Positions 39,713-48,626 of a stretch of 64,000 bases of DNA are shown piece by piece (position 1 is the stretch's first letter; each line of letters opens with the position of its first letter). The DNA comes from DAOUBF01 sp034432795 (lineage in GTDB: Bacteria; Chloroflexota; Anaerolineae; DSLN01): NCBI GenBank assembly GCA_034432795.1, contig DAOUBF010000016.1, positions 1-64,000 of the forward strand, given 5' to 3'. The notes below the pieces were generated by a model. That model did no database searches. It saw only the letters and a list, made by a program, of their open reading frames with translations, and was not told where the DNA came from. The position numbers and the translations under genes were made by a program.

Positions 39713-39722
39713 GGGGGCAACG

Positions 39723-40613
39723 ATGGAGGAAGAGCGCAGTATTGAAATCAGTGCCCCGGATGTGGAATCGGCCATCCGGCATGGATTGGCCCAGCTCGGC
39801 GTCAACCGCGACCAGGTAGAGATTACGATTATCTATGAGGGCAGCCGGGGGCTCCTCGGCCTGGGCGCTCGCCCCGCGCTTGTCCGGCTCACCTTGAAGC
39901 CGCTCCCTGCCACCGCCGTGCCCGTGTCTGAGCCGGAGCCTCGCCCCGCCGCAACGCCTGCGCCGCCTTCAGCGCCTTCTGGAGCAGCAGAGGAATGGCA
40001 AACGCTTGGCCCGCCGTCACCCGCCGAGATGGCGCTGGAAGAGGAAGAAGAGGCCGAGGAGGAGAAGGGCGCACCGCCGATTGACCGCGCCCATGCCGAG
40101 CAGGTGGCGCGTGACACGCTGGCGGAACTGCTCCATCACATGAAGATCACGGGCCGGATTGAGGCGCACTGGTCCGAGCCTGCCGAGCCGGGCGCGGCGC
40201 CCACGCTGGTGCTGGATGTCTTCGGCGATGACCTGGGCATTTTGATTGGCCGCCGGGGTGAGACGCTGGACGCCCTGCAAATGATCACCCGCCTGATCGT
40301 CAGCCGCGAACTTCAACGTCGCATCAACCTGATCGTGGACGTGGAAAACTATCGCGTCCGGCGCGAGCACACCCTGCGGCAATTGGCGCAGCGCATGGCC
40401 CAACAGGCGGTGCAGCGGCGGCGGCGCGTCTCGCTGGAGCCGATGCCCGCCTATGAGCGCCGCATCGTCCATATGGAACTGCGCAACCATCCCCAGGTGA
40501 TCACCGAGAGCGTGGGCGAGGGCGATCAGCGCAAAGTGACCATCATCCCCCGCGAGCTGCGCCGGGGGCCGAAGGCAGCGAGCGATAAGCCGGCGGGCCA
40601 CCGTCGGGAGTGA
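39723..40613 (+). CDS. jag: Jag (KhpB)-type RNA-binding protein
   Basis: 296 residues from ATG 39723 (AAGGGGG upstream). Order: Jag-N domain (1-52; SIEISAPDVESAIRHGLAQL, GSRGLLGLGARPA), an acidic Pro/Glu linker (~60-130), KH domain (~145-215; GDDLGILIGRRGETLDALQM) and R3H domain (~220-280; RREHTLRQLAQRMAQQAV, PMPAYERRIVH). KhpB-type proteins bind many RNAs and influence cell division and envelope growth. Its place after yidC is the classic arrangement. It overlaps the next gene by 4 nt (GTGA). Confidence 0.93.
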   Translation: MEEERSIEISAPDVESAIRHGLAQLGVNRDQVEITIIYEGSRGLLGLGARPALVRLTLKPLPATAVPVSEPEPRPAATPAPPSAPSGAAEEWQTLGPPSPAEMALEEEEEAEEEKGAPPIDRAHAEQVARDTLAELLHHMKITGRIEAHWSEPAEPGAAPTLVLDVFGDDLGILIGRRGETLDALQMITRLIVSRELQRRINLIVDVENYRVRREHTLRQLAQRMAQQAVQRRRRVSLEPMPAYERRIVHMELRNHPQVITESVGEGDQRKVTIIPRELRRGPKAASDKPAGHRRE

Positions 40614-41446
40614 GAAGCGGCACGATTGATTACGTTGTCATCGGCCATATCACGCAGGACCTGACGCCGCAGGGGCCGGTGGTGGGGGGCACGGCGGCCT
40701 ACGCTGCGCGCACAGCGCGGGCGTTGGGCTGCCGCGTCGGCGTGGTGACCAGCGCCCGCCGCGACCTGGACGTGAGGGCAGCCCTGCCCGGCATCGCCGT
40801 TCGCTGCCTGCCTGCCGAAGCGACGACCACCTTTGAAAACATTTACGCGCCAGGAGGGCGGCGGCAGTTCGTGCGCGCTGTGGCCAGCCGTCTGGATGAG
40901 GCGGCTGTCCCCCCGGACTGGCGACGCGCCCCCATTGTGCATCTCGGCCCGGTCGCCCAGGAGGTGGACCCGGCGCTTGTCCACGCTTTCCCGCTGGCGC
41001 TAATCGGCGTCACGCCACAGGGCTGGCTGCGCCACTGGGGAGAGGATGGGGAAGTCTGGCCCTGTGCCTGGGTGCAGGCGCAGAGGGTCCTGGCGCAGGC
41101 GACGGCGGTGGTGCTCAGCCCGGAGGATGTGGGGGGCGATGAGGCCCTGCTGGCCGATTACGCCCGCCAGGCCCATATCCTCGTGGTCACACGGGGGCGG
41201 GCGGGGTCAACCGTCACCTGGATGGGCGAAACGCGCCACTTCCCCGCGCCGCCGGTCACCGAGGTGGACCCCACCGGGGCCGGGGATGTGTATGCGGCGG
41301 CCTTCTTTGTCCGCCTGTACGAGACGCGCGACCCCTGGGAGGCGGCCCGCTTCGCCACCTGCCTGGCCGCCCGGTCGGTGACCCGCCCTGGCCTGGCGGG
41401 GACGCCGACGCCTGAGGACATCGCACAGTGCAAGCGCGGGCCTTAG
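40610..41446 (+). CDS. PfkB-family carbohydrate kinase
   Basis: 278 residues from GTG 40610, overlapping jag by 4 nt. Ribokinase-fold enzyme that phosphorylates a sugar or nucleoside. N-terminal motif YVVIGHITQDL, the glycine pair in VVGGTAAYAARTARALG, and the C-terminal catalytic DPTGAGDVYAAAFFVRL with base Asp. It is somewhat short for ribokinase (about 300) and lacks an obvious lid signature, so the substrate is unclear. Last gene of the rpmH operon. Confidence 0.88.
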   Translation: MRSGTIDYVVIGHITQDLTPQGPVVGGTAAYAARTARALGCRVGVVTSARRDLDVRAALPGIAVRCLPAEATTTFENIYAPGGRRQFVRAVASRLDEAAVPPDWRRAPIVHLGPVAQEVDPALVHAFPLALIGVTPQGWLRHWGEDGEVWPCAWVQAQRVLAQATAVVLSPEDVGGDEALLADYARQAHILVVTRGRAGSTVTWMGETRHFPAPPVTEVDPTGAGDVYAAAFFVRLYETRDPWEAARFATCLAARSVTRPGLAGTPTPEDIAQCKRGP

Positions 41447-41501
41447 TATGATCGCTCCTCCACCGCAAGGCGGAGAGGTTGCCCCCTCTTCGCCCCCATG
41501 C

Positions 41502-41507
41502 TATAAT
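41502..41507 (+). promoter_or_regulatory. Extended -10 box of pstS
   Basis: TGCTATAAT with TATAAT at 41502-41507, 8 nt before GTG 41516. No clear PHO-box-like direct repeat was identified by eye. Confidence 0.6.
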
Positions 41508-41515
41508 TCGCTCCT

Positions 41516-42457
41516 GTGTCAACGGGCACAACGCACGTCATCGTCCGGTATCCCTTTCGGTCTATGCCTGGGCATAGCCTGCTCTCCCTTTTTCTACTCA
41601 TTGTCCTGCTAATCGCTCTGCCCGGCTGCCGCCCGGCCTCTGCCGCTGGGGGCGGCGACGCCCAAACCGGCAAGCTCACCATTGAAAACAAAGGCTCGGA
41701 TACCATGGTGAACCTGGCGCTGGCCTGGGCGGAGCGTTATATGGCAGAGCACCCGGAGGTGCGCATCTCGGTCACGGGTGGCGGCAGCGGCACCGGCATT
41801 GCTGCGCTGATCAACGGCACAGTGGACATCGCCAACGCCTCGCGGGCCATCAAACCAGAGGAGATCGCGGAGGCCCAGGCCAATGGCGTTACCCCGGTGG
41901 AGCATGTCGTGGCTCGCGACGCCATTGCCGTGATCGTCCATCCCAGTAACCCGGTGAGCCAGCTCACCATCCAGCAAATCTCCGACATTTACAGCGGCAA
42001 GATCACCAATTGGAAGGATGTCGGCGGCGAGGACCGGCCTATTGTGCTCTTGTCGCGTGAGACCAACTCCGGCACGCATGTGTTCTTCCTGGAAGAGGTC
42101 CTGCGCCAGGGGCGCAAAGGCGATAAGACGCTATTCTCGCCCGATACCCTGCTCCTGCCCTCCTCCGAGGGCATCATCGCGGAGGTGCGCGACAACCCCA
42201 ACGCTATTGGCTATGATGGCTTGGGTTACGTCACGCCGGAGGTGAAGACCATCGCCGTGGCCAGAAGCCCGGCGGGCCCCTACGTCCTGCCCTCGGCGGA
42301 GACCGTGCACAGCGGCCAGTATCCCATCGCCCGCGATCTGTACATGTACACCCGGGGCGAACCGCGCGGCGAGATCAAAGCCTATCTGGACTGGATCCTC
42401 AGCGAGGAGGCCCAGGCCATTGTGCGCGAACTGGGTTTTGTGCCCTTGAGGGCCTAG
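41516..42457 (+). CDS. pstS: Phosphate-binding lipoprotein PstS
   Basis: 313 residues from GTG 41516; ATG 41564 is an alternative but would leave a signal peptide without basic residues. Lipobox LIALPGC. Phosphate-site motifs: ENKGSDTMVNLALAW, VTGGGSGTGIAALINGTVDI, ANASRAIK, LSRETNSGTHVFFLE, and SSEGIIAEVRDNPNAIGYDG. It binds phosphate outside the membrane for PstCA. First gene of pstSCAB; no phoU or two-component genes are adjacent, so control by phosphate would be from elsewhere. Confidence 0.93.
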   Translation: MSTGTTHVIVRYPFRSMPGHSLLSLFLLIVLLIALPGCRPASAAGGGDAQTGKLTIENKGSDTMVNLALAWAERYMAEHPEVRISVTGGGSGTGIAALINGTVDIANASRAIKPEEIAEAQANGVTPVEHVVARDAIAVIVHPSNPVSQLTIQQISDIYSGKITNWKDVGGEDRPIVLLSRETNSGTHVFFLEEVLRQGRKGDKTLFSPDTLLLPSSEGIIAEVRDNPNAIGYDGLGYVTPEVKTIAVARSPAGPYVLPSAETVHSGQYPIARDLYMYTRGEPRGEIKAYLDWILSEEAQAIVRELGFVPLRA

Positions 42458-42465
42458 GTTAGACA

Positions 42466-42480
42466 CTCAACGGATTATTT
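42466..42480. repeat. Partial GGTACTCAACGGATTATC repeat
   Basis: ACTCAACGGATTATTT immediately before pstC, a short piece of the family at 46117, 48576, 50691 and 53522. Confidence 0.4.
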
Positions 42481-43422
42481 ATGGTAGCGTCCACGGACCG
42501 ATTGCTGCGTGAGTTGAAAGCGGGCCGGCCAGAGGCCAGGATCAGCGAACGGGTGGTTGAACGGCTGATCCAGGCCACCGGCCTGTCGGCGATCCTCTTC
42601 ATCCTGCTGATCTTCGCTTTTCTTATCCGCGAGAGCGCCTCTACCTTCGTGGAGGTGCCCTTGGGCGACCTGCTGAGTACGCGCTGGTATCCGATTGAAG
42701 CCTATTATGGCCTCTTGCCGCTGATCTTCGGCTCGGTGGTAGTCACGTTGGGCGCGGCGCTCATCGCCCTGCCGATAGGCCTGATGACGGCGGTATTCAT
42801 CGCCGAAGTTGCCCCGCGCTGGGCCCGCGAAATCCTCAAGCCCTGTGTGGAAGTGCTGGCGGGCATCCCCTCGGTCGTGCTGGGCTTCATGGGTATCCTG
42901 GTGCTGGCGCCCGTCATCCGCACGACCTTGAACATGCCCACCGGGCTGACGGCGTTCACCGGCTCGCTGCTCCTGGCCGGGATGGCCCTGCCCACGATTG
43001 TGAGCGTGGCCGAGGACGCTCTGGACGCCGTGCCCCGCTCCTACCGCGATGCGGCCCTGGCGCTGGGGGCCACACGTTGGCAGACCATCTGGCGTGTCAC
43101 TGTCCCCGCCGCTCGCTCCGGCATCCTCACCGCTATGATGCTGGGCATCGGGCGGGCCATCGGCGAGACCATGACCGTGCTCATGGTCACGGGCAACGCC
43201 GCCCGCATGCCGGAGGGGCTGGTGGCGCTGTTCCGCCCGGTGCGCACCATGACCGCCACCATCGCCGCCGAGATGGGTGAGGTGGCGCGGGGCAGCGCGC
43301 ATTACCACGTGCTGTTCACTATCGGCCTGGTCCTGTTCGTGATCAGCTTCCTGATCAACCTGACGGCCTCCATCGTCATCTTCCGCCAGGCGCGGCGGCA
43401 TCAGGAGAAGGTACTGGCATGA
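42481..43422 (+). CDS. pstC: Phosphate ABC transporter permease PstC
   Basis: 313 residues, six predicted transmembrane helices. Motifs: RLIQATGLSAILFILLIFAF, GLLPLIFGSVVVTLGAALIA, EILAGIPSVVLGF-type stretch (VEVLAGIPSVVLGFMGI), and the EAA loop SYRDAALALGATRWQTIWRV. It forms the channel with PstA and overlaps it by 4 nt. Confidence 0.94.
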   Translation: MVASTDRLLRELKAGRPEARISERVVERLIQATGLSAILFILLIFAFLIRESASTFVEVPLGDLLSTRWYPIEAYYGLLPLIFGSVVVTLGAALIALPIGLMTAVFIAEVAPRWAREILKPCVEVLAGIPSVVLGFMGILVLAPVIRTTLNMPTGLTAFTGSLLLAGMALPTIVSVAEDALDAVPRSYRDAALALGATRWQTIWRVTVPAARSGILTAMMLGIGRAIGETMTVLMVTGNAARMPEGLVALFRPVRTMTATIAAEMGEVARGSAHYHVLFTIGLVLFVISFLINLTASIVIFRQARRHQEKVLA

Positions 43423-44270
43423 GAATGCCCCGTCAGGTGGTTCAACGCCTGGGGTTTGCCCTGCTGGCGCTGGCCGCAGCGAGCGTGGTCATTCCCATCC
43501 TATTCATCGTCAGCACTATTTTCTACCAGGGCATTGGGGCGATCAGCCTGGAGTTTTTGACCGAGATGCCCCGCCAGGGGATGCGCGAGGGCGGCATCCT
43601 GCCAGCGATTGTGGGCACGGTCCTGCTGACGCTGGGCACGGGCATCGTGGCCGTGCCAGTGGGCGTGGGCGCGGGCATTTATCTGGCCGAGTACGCCCGC
43701 GACACCGCGCTCACACGGGCCATCCGCCTGGCGATCATCAACCTGGCGGGCATCCCCTCGGTGGTGTACGGCCTGTTTGGACTGGGGCTGTTCGTCCTCT
43801 TCCTGGGCTTCGGCACTTCACTTCTGGCCGGGTCGTTGACGCTGGCGATCATGACGCTGCCGGTGATTATCAGCACCAGCGAAGAGGCCCTGCGCGCGGT
43901 CCCCATCGCCTTCCGCACGGTGAGCATCTCGCTGGGCGCCACGCGCTGGCAAACGATCCGGCGGGTGGTCTTGCCCCAGGCGCTGCCCGGCATCCTCACT
44001 GGCGTCATCCTGGGGCTGGAGCGCGCCGCCGGGGAGACCGCGCCAATCCTGTTCACTGTGGCCGCGTTCTTCCTGCCGCGCCTGCCCGGTTCCATCTTTG
44101 ACCAGACGATGGCCCTGCCGTATCACTTGTTCGTGATCTCCACCCAGGTGCCGGGCATGCCCGTGCGCATCCAATACGGCACGGCCCTGGTCCTGCTCGT
44201 CTTCGTGCTCTCCATGAACCTGTTAGCGACCTTGATCCGCAGTTACTATCGGCGCAGAAGGCAGTGGTGA
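43419..44270 (+). CDS. pstA: Phosphate ABC transporter permease PstA
   Basis: 283 residues. Motifs: GIGAISLEFLTEMPRQGMREGG, GILPAIVGTVLLTLGTGIVA, IINLAGIPSVVYGLFGLGLF, and the EAA loop AFRTVSISLGATRWQTIRRV. The C-terminus is basic (RSYYRRRRQW). Partner of PstC in the phosphate importer; the ATPase gene follows after 43 nt containing a fragment of the GTCGTCC repeat family. Confidence 0.94.
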   Translation: MRMPRQVVQRLGFALLALAAASVVIPILFIVSTIFYQGIGAISLEFLTEMPRQGMREGGILPAIVGTVLLTLGTGIVAVPVGVGAGIYLAEYARDTALTRAIRLAIINLAGIPSVVYGLFGLGLFVLFLGFGTSLLAGSLTLAIMTLPVIISTSEEALRAVPIAFRTVSISLGATRWQTIRRVVLPQALPGILTGVILGLERAAGETAPILFTVAAFFLPRLPGSIFDQTMALPYHLFVISTQVPGMPVRIQYGTALVLLVFVLSMNLLATLIRSYYRRRRQW

Positions 44271-44313
44271 GACCACAGACGACAGCCCAATCGTCCGTTG
44301 TCCCTCGTCCAAC

Positions 44314-45078
44314 ATGAGCGACCAGCCCAAATTCGTCATTGAGCATCTCAGCGTCACCTACGAAGACGGCACCGAACCGCTCCGCGACATCAGCCTGACG
44401 ATTTACGCCAACGAGATCACCGTGCTGTTCGGGCCGGCAGGCGGGGGCAAGAGCACGCTTTTGCGCACGCTTAACCGGCTCAACGACCTGGTGGACGGCG
44501 TGCGCATTGAGGGGCGGGTGTTGCTGGACGGCCAGGACATTTACGCGCCGGGCGTGGACGTGACCGCCTTGCGGCGGCGCGTGGGCATGGTCTTCGCCGT
44601 GCCGGTTGTCTTGCCCATGAGCATCCGCCAGAACCTGACCTACGGCCTGGAGTTGGCCGGGGTGCGCGACCGGGCGCGGCTGGAGGCCGCCGTTGAGCGC
44701 AGCCTGAGGCAGGCGGCCTTGTGGGACGAGATCAAAGACCGGCTGGACGACCCGGCGACGGCCCTCTCCGGTGGCCAGCAACAGCGCCTGTGCCTGGCCC
44801 GTGTCCTGGCGCTGGAGCCGGAGGTGATTCTGTTGGACGAACCTACCTCCGGCCTGGACCCGATCTCCACGGCCAAGGTGGAAGGGTCCATCCAGGAACT
44901 CAAGCGGGATTACACCATTGTGATTGTGCCCCACAGCATTCAGCAGGCCGCCCGCATCGCCGACCGCGCCGCCTTTATCCTCCAGGGCGAACTCATTGAG
45001 TATGGCCTGGGCCGGGAACTGTTCACCCGCCCCAAGGACAAGCGCACAGAGGACTACGTGACCGGGCGATTCGGATAA
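44314..45078 (+). CDS. pstB: Phosphate ABC transporter ATPase PstB
   Basis: 254 residues. Walker A reads GPAGGGKST (the family usually has GPSGCGKST), signature LSGGQQQR, Walker B VILLDEPTSGLDP, and the H-loop IVPHSIQQAARIADR. TLNRLNDL after Walker A is typical of PstB. The family's DLI tail is varied here. It hydrolyses ATP for the PstCA channel in the cytoplasm. Confidence 0.94.
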   Translation: MSDQPKFVIEHLSVTYEDGTEPLRDISLTIYANEITVLFGPAGGGKSTLLRTLNRLNDLVDGVRIEGRVLLDGQDIYAPGVDVTALRRRVGMVFAVPVVLPMSIRQNLTYGLELAGVRDRARLEAAVERSLRQAALWDEIKDRLDDPATALSGGQQQRLCLARVLALEPEVILLDEPTSGLDPISTAKVEGSIQELKRDYTIVIVPHSIQQAARIADRAAFILQGELIEYGLGRELFTRPKDKRTEDYVTGRFG

Positions 45079-45090
45079 CGGAGGAAGCCC

Positions 45091-46101
45091 ATGACCTTTT
45101 GGAACAGCCTGAAACGGACCGTCCTGAACGCGCTGATCGGCGCGTCTGACTTCGTGCTCCGCCTGTTGCGACCGCGCCCGGCAGCGCCCCTGCCCCAGCC
45201 CCCCTTCACCCTCCCGGTTTTGCTGATCAGCTACCTCCCTGCGAAGGATGGGCAAATTGACATCGCCGTGACAGGGGATGTCAACGGGAGCGTGGAGGCC
45301 ATGCGCGAGCATGTGGCGCAGACAACGGAGCAGGTGATCGCGGCGATGCATGAGGGCAGCCGCTATCACGGCTATAAGGACCCACAGGCGCCGCCCAGCC
45401 TGCACTATGAGATCGCCCATCACCTAGAGTTTCTGGAGCCTCTCCCCACCGTGCCCCAGCCCGGCCAGCCTACGCCCATGACGGATTACAAGGCCATCCT
45501 GGAGCGCGTCAACATCCGGCAGTGGGTGGAAGAGCGGGGCGTGAAAGAGGTCTGGCTGTGGGCCTATGGGGGCAGCGTGCGCGGTTGGGAATCCAATATG
45601 GCCGGGCCTTACGGCGACATCAGCAACAGCGACCGTGACCCTACGGATTTGCCCCGGTTAAGTAAAACGTACACGGTCTATCATTTTAACTACCAACGCG
45701 GTACGTCGGAGGCCATGGAGAGCCGCGTGCACCAGATTGAGGCCATCCTGCGGGAGATAGATGATGACCTCTTCTGGAACAAGTTCGTGGGCAGGCCGGG
45801 GGAGGGGCGCTGCGGCTGGGCACATTACCCACCCAATGCCGAACGCGACTACGACTGGGCCAATCCGAGGCTGATCTGGACCGACATTGAGGACTGGACC
45901 CCCGAGGGTCATGGCGAGAAGAAGCTGCTAAACTGTGAACGCTGGAACTGCGACAGCCTGACCTGGTTCATCTTCTGGATGCAGAACCTGCCTGGCCTGA
46001 ACAACGGCATCACCTATCGGGGCCGCCCGCTCACCAACTGGTGGACATTCTTGGGTGCTTTTGACGAAGCCATGGCGAATGGCTTGAAGTTAGTCGGTTA
46101 A
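45091..46101 (+). CDS. Conserved protein of unknown function after pstB
   Basis: 336 residues, no signal peptide; GGAGG precedes the ATG. The central part has distinctive motifs: GVKEVWLWAYGGSVRGWESN, GPYGDISNSDRDPTDLPRL, and TYTVYHFNYQRGTSEAMESR, followed by a Trp-rich region (WNCDSLTWFIFWMQNLPG). I do not recognise a named family, although these blocks look conserved. It lies 12 nt after pstB and should be in the phosphate operon, but a role in phosphate uptake is only inferred from position. Confidence 0.7.
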   Translation: MTFWNSLKRTVLNALIGASDFVLRLLRPRPAAPLPQPPFTLPVLLISYLPAKDGQIDIAVTGDVNGSVEAMREHVAQTTEQVIAAMHEGSRYHGYKDPQAPPSLHYEIAHHLEFLEPLPTVPQPGQPTPMTDYKAILERVNIRQWVEERGVKEVWLWAYGGSVRGWESNMAGPYGDISNSDRDPTDLPRLSKTYTVYHFNYQRGTSEAMESRVHQIEAILREIDDDLFWNKFVGRPGEGRCGWAHYPPNAERDYDWANPRLIWTDIEDWTPEGHGEKKLLNCERWNCDSLTWFIFWMQNLPGLNNGITYRGRPLTNWWTFLGAFDEAMANGLKLVG

Positions 46102-46116
46102 GTTACGCTAACATAA

Positions 46117-46220
46117 GGTACTCAACGGATTATCTACAGGAATCAAGGAAACTGGTACTCAAGGGATTATCCCATCACGTGACTACGGCGGCTATGGAAA
46201 GCCGCCCTACGGCTACGGCG
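46117..46220. repeat. Two copies of the GGTACTCAACGGATTATC repeat plus a CGGCGGCT hairpin
   Basis: First copy at 46117-46153 (ending GGAATCAAGGAAACT), second at 46155-46175, then GGCGGCTATGGAAAGCCGCC. The second copy with its hairpin is nearly identical to 53522-53585. Confidence 0.75.
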
Positions 46221-46238
46221 GCTGGCCGACCAGTATGG

Positions 46239-47339
46239 CTATTGAGGGGCAGAAACGGCCCCAACCGTCCCCTCTAACCTGAGGCGCCCACCCGCCACCT
46301 GATACACCACCAGGCGCGCCTGGCGCCAGTTCCCTTGGGCGTCAAAGCTGATCGGGCCGATCAGCCCCTGAACCTGGCTACGGCGCAGCGCCTCGGCGAC
46401 GCCCGAACGCGATGGCGCGCCCTGGACCGCCGCCTGCGCTATGGCCTCAAACAGCAGTTGGGTAGCATCGTAGGCCAGCAGGGCACGCCAGCCCGGCTCT
46501 GCACCCGCTATGGCGCGATAGCGAGCAATGAACCCATCCGCCCCGGCCACATCGCCCGGCAACGGCGCCCCCAAAATCACCAGGCTCCCCTCTACCGCCG
46601 CGCCCGCAATGGCGAAATATTGCGGATCGGCCAGCGCCGCGCCCCCCAGCCACCTGGCCCGCACCCCGGCGCGCCCCAGGTCGGTCACGGCCTCCGCCGC
46701 AGGCACTGGGTCCAGGCCGATGAACACCGCCTCAGGAGAGGTTCCGCGCACCTGGACGAGGTCCGCTGCGCTCCGCACAAATGCCAGCCGCTCCAGGCCC
46801 AGCGAGGCGGCCACATGGCGCGCTGCCTCCTCAATGGTGGCATCGGTGGGATACAGGCGGAAAGCGATTGGACTGTAGGAGGAGAGGCCCGGCGCCCCCA
46901 CGCCAGGCGCTACCAGGGGCAGGCCCGCCCCGACATACACCGGCGCCCCCGCCAGCGTGGTGTCGTCGCGCCAGTGGCCGATGACTGCGACAACCGCCGG
47001 ATCCAACGCCAGTTTGCGGGCCTGTTCCGCCGCCGCCGCCGTATCACCGCCATCGTCCAGGGACACCACTTCCACCGCGTAGCCGTTGATGCCCCCGGCG
47101 GCGTTGCGCTCGCGCACCGCCAGACGCACCGCGTAGATCACATCGTAGCCGACAGCGCGATAGCGCCCCTCAAACGGCGCCACCACCCCGATCTTGACCA
47201 CCGGTCGGGTCACCCCGCAGCCGGCCAGCGCCAGCGTCACCAGGACGCAAACGGCCAGCCGTATCACATGAAACGACAACCGTGAAACACCCAGGCCGAT
47301 GCCAGGGGACGTTTCACGCTTAATGACCGGGGGTTTCAT
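46239..47339 (-). CDS. Branched-chain amino-acid-type solute-binding lipoprotein
   Basis: 366 residues. Lipoprotein signal (FHVIRLAVCVLVTLALAGC), then a type I periplasmic-binding fold: KIGVVAPFEGRYRAVGYDVI, AVRLAVRERNAAGGINGY, VVAVIGHWRDDTTLAGAPVY, PLVAPGVGAPGLSSYSPIAF, and LLAYDATQLLFEAI. Such proteins bind amino acids or amides for LIV-type importers or act as sensors. No permease or ATPase genes are nearby. It is the last gene of the alaS-to-mltG series, starting 32 nt after mltG ends. Confidence 0.85.
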   Translation of the reverse strand: MKPPVIKRETSPGIGLGVSRLSFHVIRLAVCVLVTLALAGCGVTRPVVKIGVVAPFEGRYRAVGYDVIYAVRLAVRERNAAGGINGYAVEVVSLDDGGDTAAAAEQARKLALDPAVVAVIGHWRDDTTLAGAPVYVGAGLPLVAPGVGAPGLSSYSPIAFRLYPTDATIEEAARHVAASLGLERLAFVRSAADLVQVRGTSPEAVFIGLDPVPAAEAVTDLGRAGVRARWLGGAALADPQYFAIAGAAVEGSLVILGAPLPGDVAGADGFIARYRAIAGAEPGWRALLAYDATQLLFEAIAQAAVQGAPSRSGVAEALRRSQVQGLIGPISFDAQGNWRQARLVVYQVAGGRLRLEGTVGAVSAPQ

Positions 47340-47371
47340 GCCAGTTGGGGGAGAGAAGGGGGCGTGTGCCG

Positions 47372-48562
47372 TCAGGGGCAGTTGTTGGCGAAATGCTCTT
47401 CAATCGTCCTGGCGAAGCGGTGCCTGCCGCTCCCGTCGCAGTCCGCCTGGAAGTACAGGAAATCGGTCTCAGCCGGATGAGCCACCGCCCGAATGGCGTC
47501 CAGGCCGGGGTTAGCGATGGGGCCGGGCGGCAGGCCGGGGTTGCGGTAGGTGTTGTAGGGCGAATCCACCTCCAGGTCGGCCAGCAGCAGGGGGCGCTTC
47601 CACCACTCCCCCGTATCTTTTTGGTAGCCCAGGGCATATTGAACCGTAGGATCGGCATCCAGCTTCATACCGATCTTCAGGCGGTTCAGGTAGACGCTGG
47701 CGATCAGGGGGCGCTCCTCCGGGATCACCGCCTCGCGCTCCACAATGGAGGCAATGATCACCCCCTGATACAGGTTCAAGCCCTGTTGTGCGATCGCCTG
47801 GCGCAACTCCGGCGTCACTCTGGCGCCGAAGTTGGCCAGCATTTTCTCAATCAGCGCCCTGGCGGTCGTCTCCCGGTCCAGCCGGTAGGTGTCCGGGAAC
47901 AGAAACCCCTCCAGCGTGGCGCCTGCGGGCCGATCCCGAAGGAAGTCATAGTCAAATGCGCCCGTTCGCGCCAGGGTCAGGAACTCCTGGGGGTCAATCT
48001 GCGCCCCGGCGGGCTTCAGCGTGGTGCTGATGGCCTCGGCAACCTGCTCCAGGCGCCAGCCCTCAATGATACGGAACACAAGCTCATCTGCCGCCGCATG
48101 TCCCAGTGCCCTGGCGATCTCAGGGATGGTCATCGTCTTGCGCAGCGTGAAGTGGCCCGCCTGAATGCCCGCATCCAGACCCATGTAGCGCACGTAATTG
48201 CGGAACAACCCCGCATCGCGGATCAGCCCCACCTGCTGCAGCCGGCTGGCGATAGAGGCGATGCTCTCCCCTGGCTCCACCGTGAAGTCCAGCGGCGTGT
48301 CGTCGTCCCCCGCTGGCTGCTGGAGGTCGCCCTGGCGCGCGCGGAGATATGCCCCCAGAACGATGCCTTCAATCCCCCCCATGGTCTGTTGCCCGTCGTC
48401 CGTCGTCGGCCGTTCGTCGTTCCCGGACAAAGGGGGCGCCAATTGCTGGACCACCAGCCAACCGGCCACCGCCAGCAGCGCAATGACGCCCAGGGTAGCC
48501 AACGCTCGCAGGGCGATCTTGAGGGCTTCCCGCTTATGGCTATGCTCCGTGTCCCCGTACAT
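47372..48562 (-). CDS. mltG: Endolytic murein transglycosylase MltG
   Basis: 396 residues with one N-terminal transmembrane helix (LATLGVIALLAVAGWLVVQQ). It cleaves nascent peptidoglycan strands and sets their length. A LysM-like FTVEPGESIASIASRLQQVG is followed by the YceG domain: LEGFLFPDTYRL, VIIASIVEREAVIPEERPLI (catalytic Glu), and SPYNTYRNPGLPPGPIANPG. A loop after the helix (NDERPTTDDGQQTMGGIEG) is encoded by DNA resembling the GTCGTCCGTC repeat family. The surrounding operon order alaS-ruvX-mltG resembles that of other bacteria. Confidence 0.92.
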   Translation of the reverse strand: MYGDTEHSHKREALKIALRALATLGVIALLAVAGWLVVQQLAPPLSGNDERPTTDDGQQTMGGIEGIVLGAYLRARQGDLQQPAGDDDTPLDFTVEPGESIASIASRLQQVGLIRDAGLFRNYVRYMGLDAGIQAGHFTLRKTMTIPEIARALGHAAADELVFRIIEGWRLEQVAEAISTTLKPAGAQIDPQEFLTLARTGAFDYDFLRDRPAGATLEGFLFPDTYRLDRETTARALIEKMLANFGARVTPELRQAIAQQGLNLYQGVIIASIVEREAVIPEERPLIASVYLNRLKIGMKLDADPTVQYALGYQKDTGEWWKRPLLLADLEVDSPYNTYRNPGLPPGPIANPGLDAIRAVAHPAETDFLYFQADCDGSGRHRFARTIEEHFANNCP

Positions 48563-48575
48563 GCTCTCCTATCAA

Positions 48576-48613
48576 GGTACTCAACGGATTATCTACAGGG
48601 ATCAAGGAAACTC
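48576..48613. repeat. GGTACTCAACGGATTATC repeat
   Basis: Full unit (GGTACTCAACGGATTATC, then TACAGGGATCAAGGAAACTC) in the spacer between ruvX and mltG. Confidence 0.75.
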
Positions 48614-48626
48614 AGGCAGCCTCTGA

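Noticed and set aside
44053..45423. 456-codon open frame on the minus strand
   Set aside because: Antisense across pstA, pstB and the next gene; all three are well supported on the plus strand.
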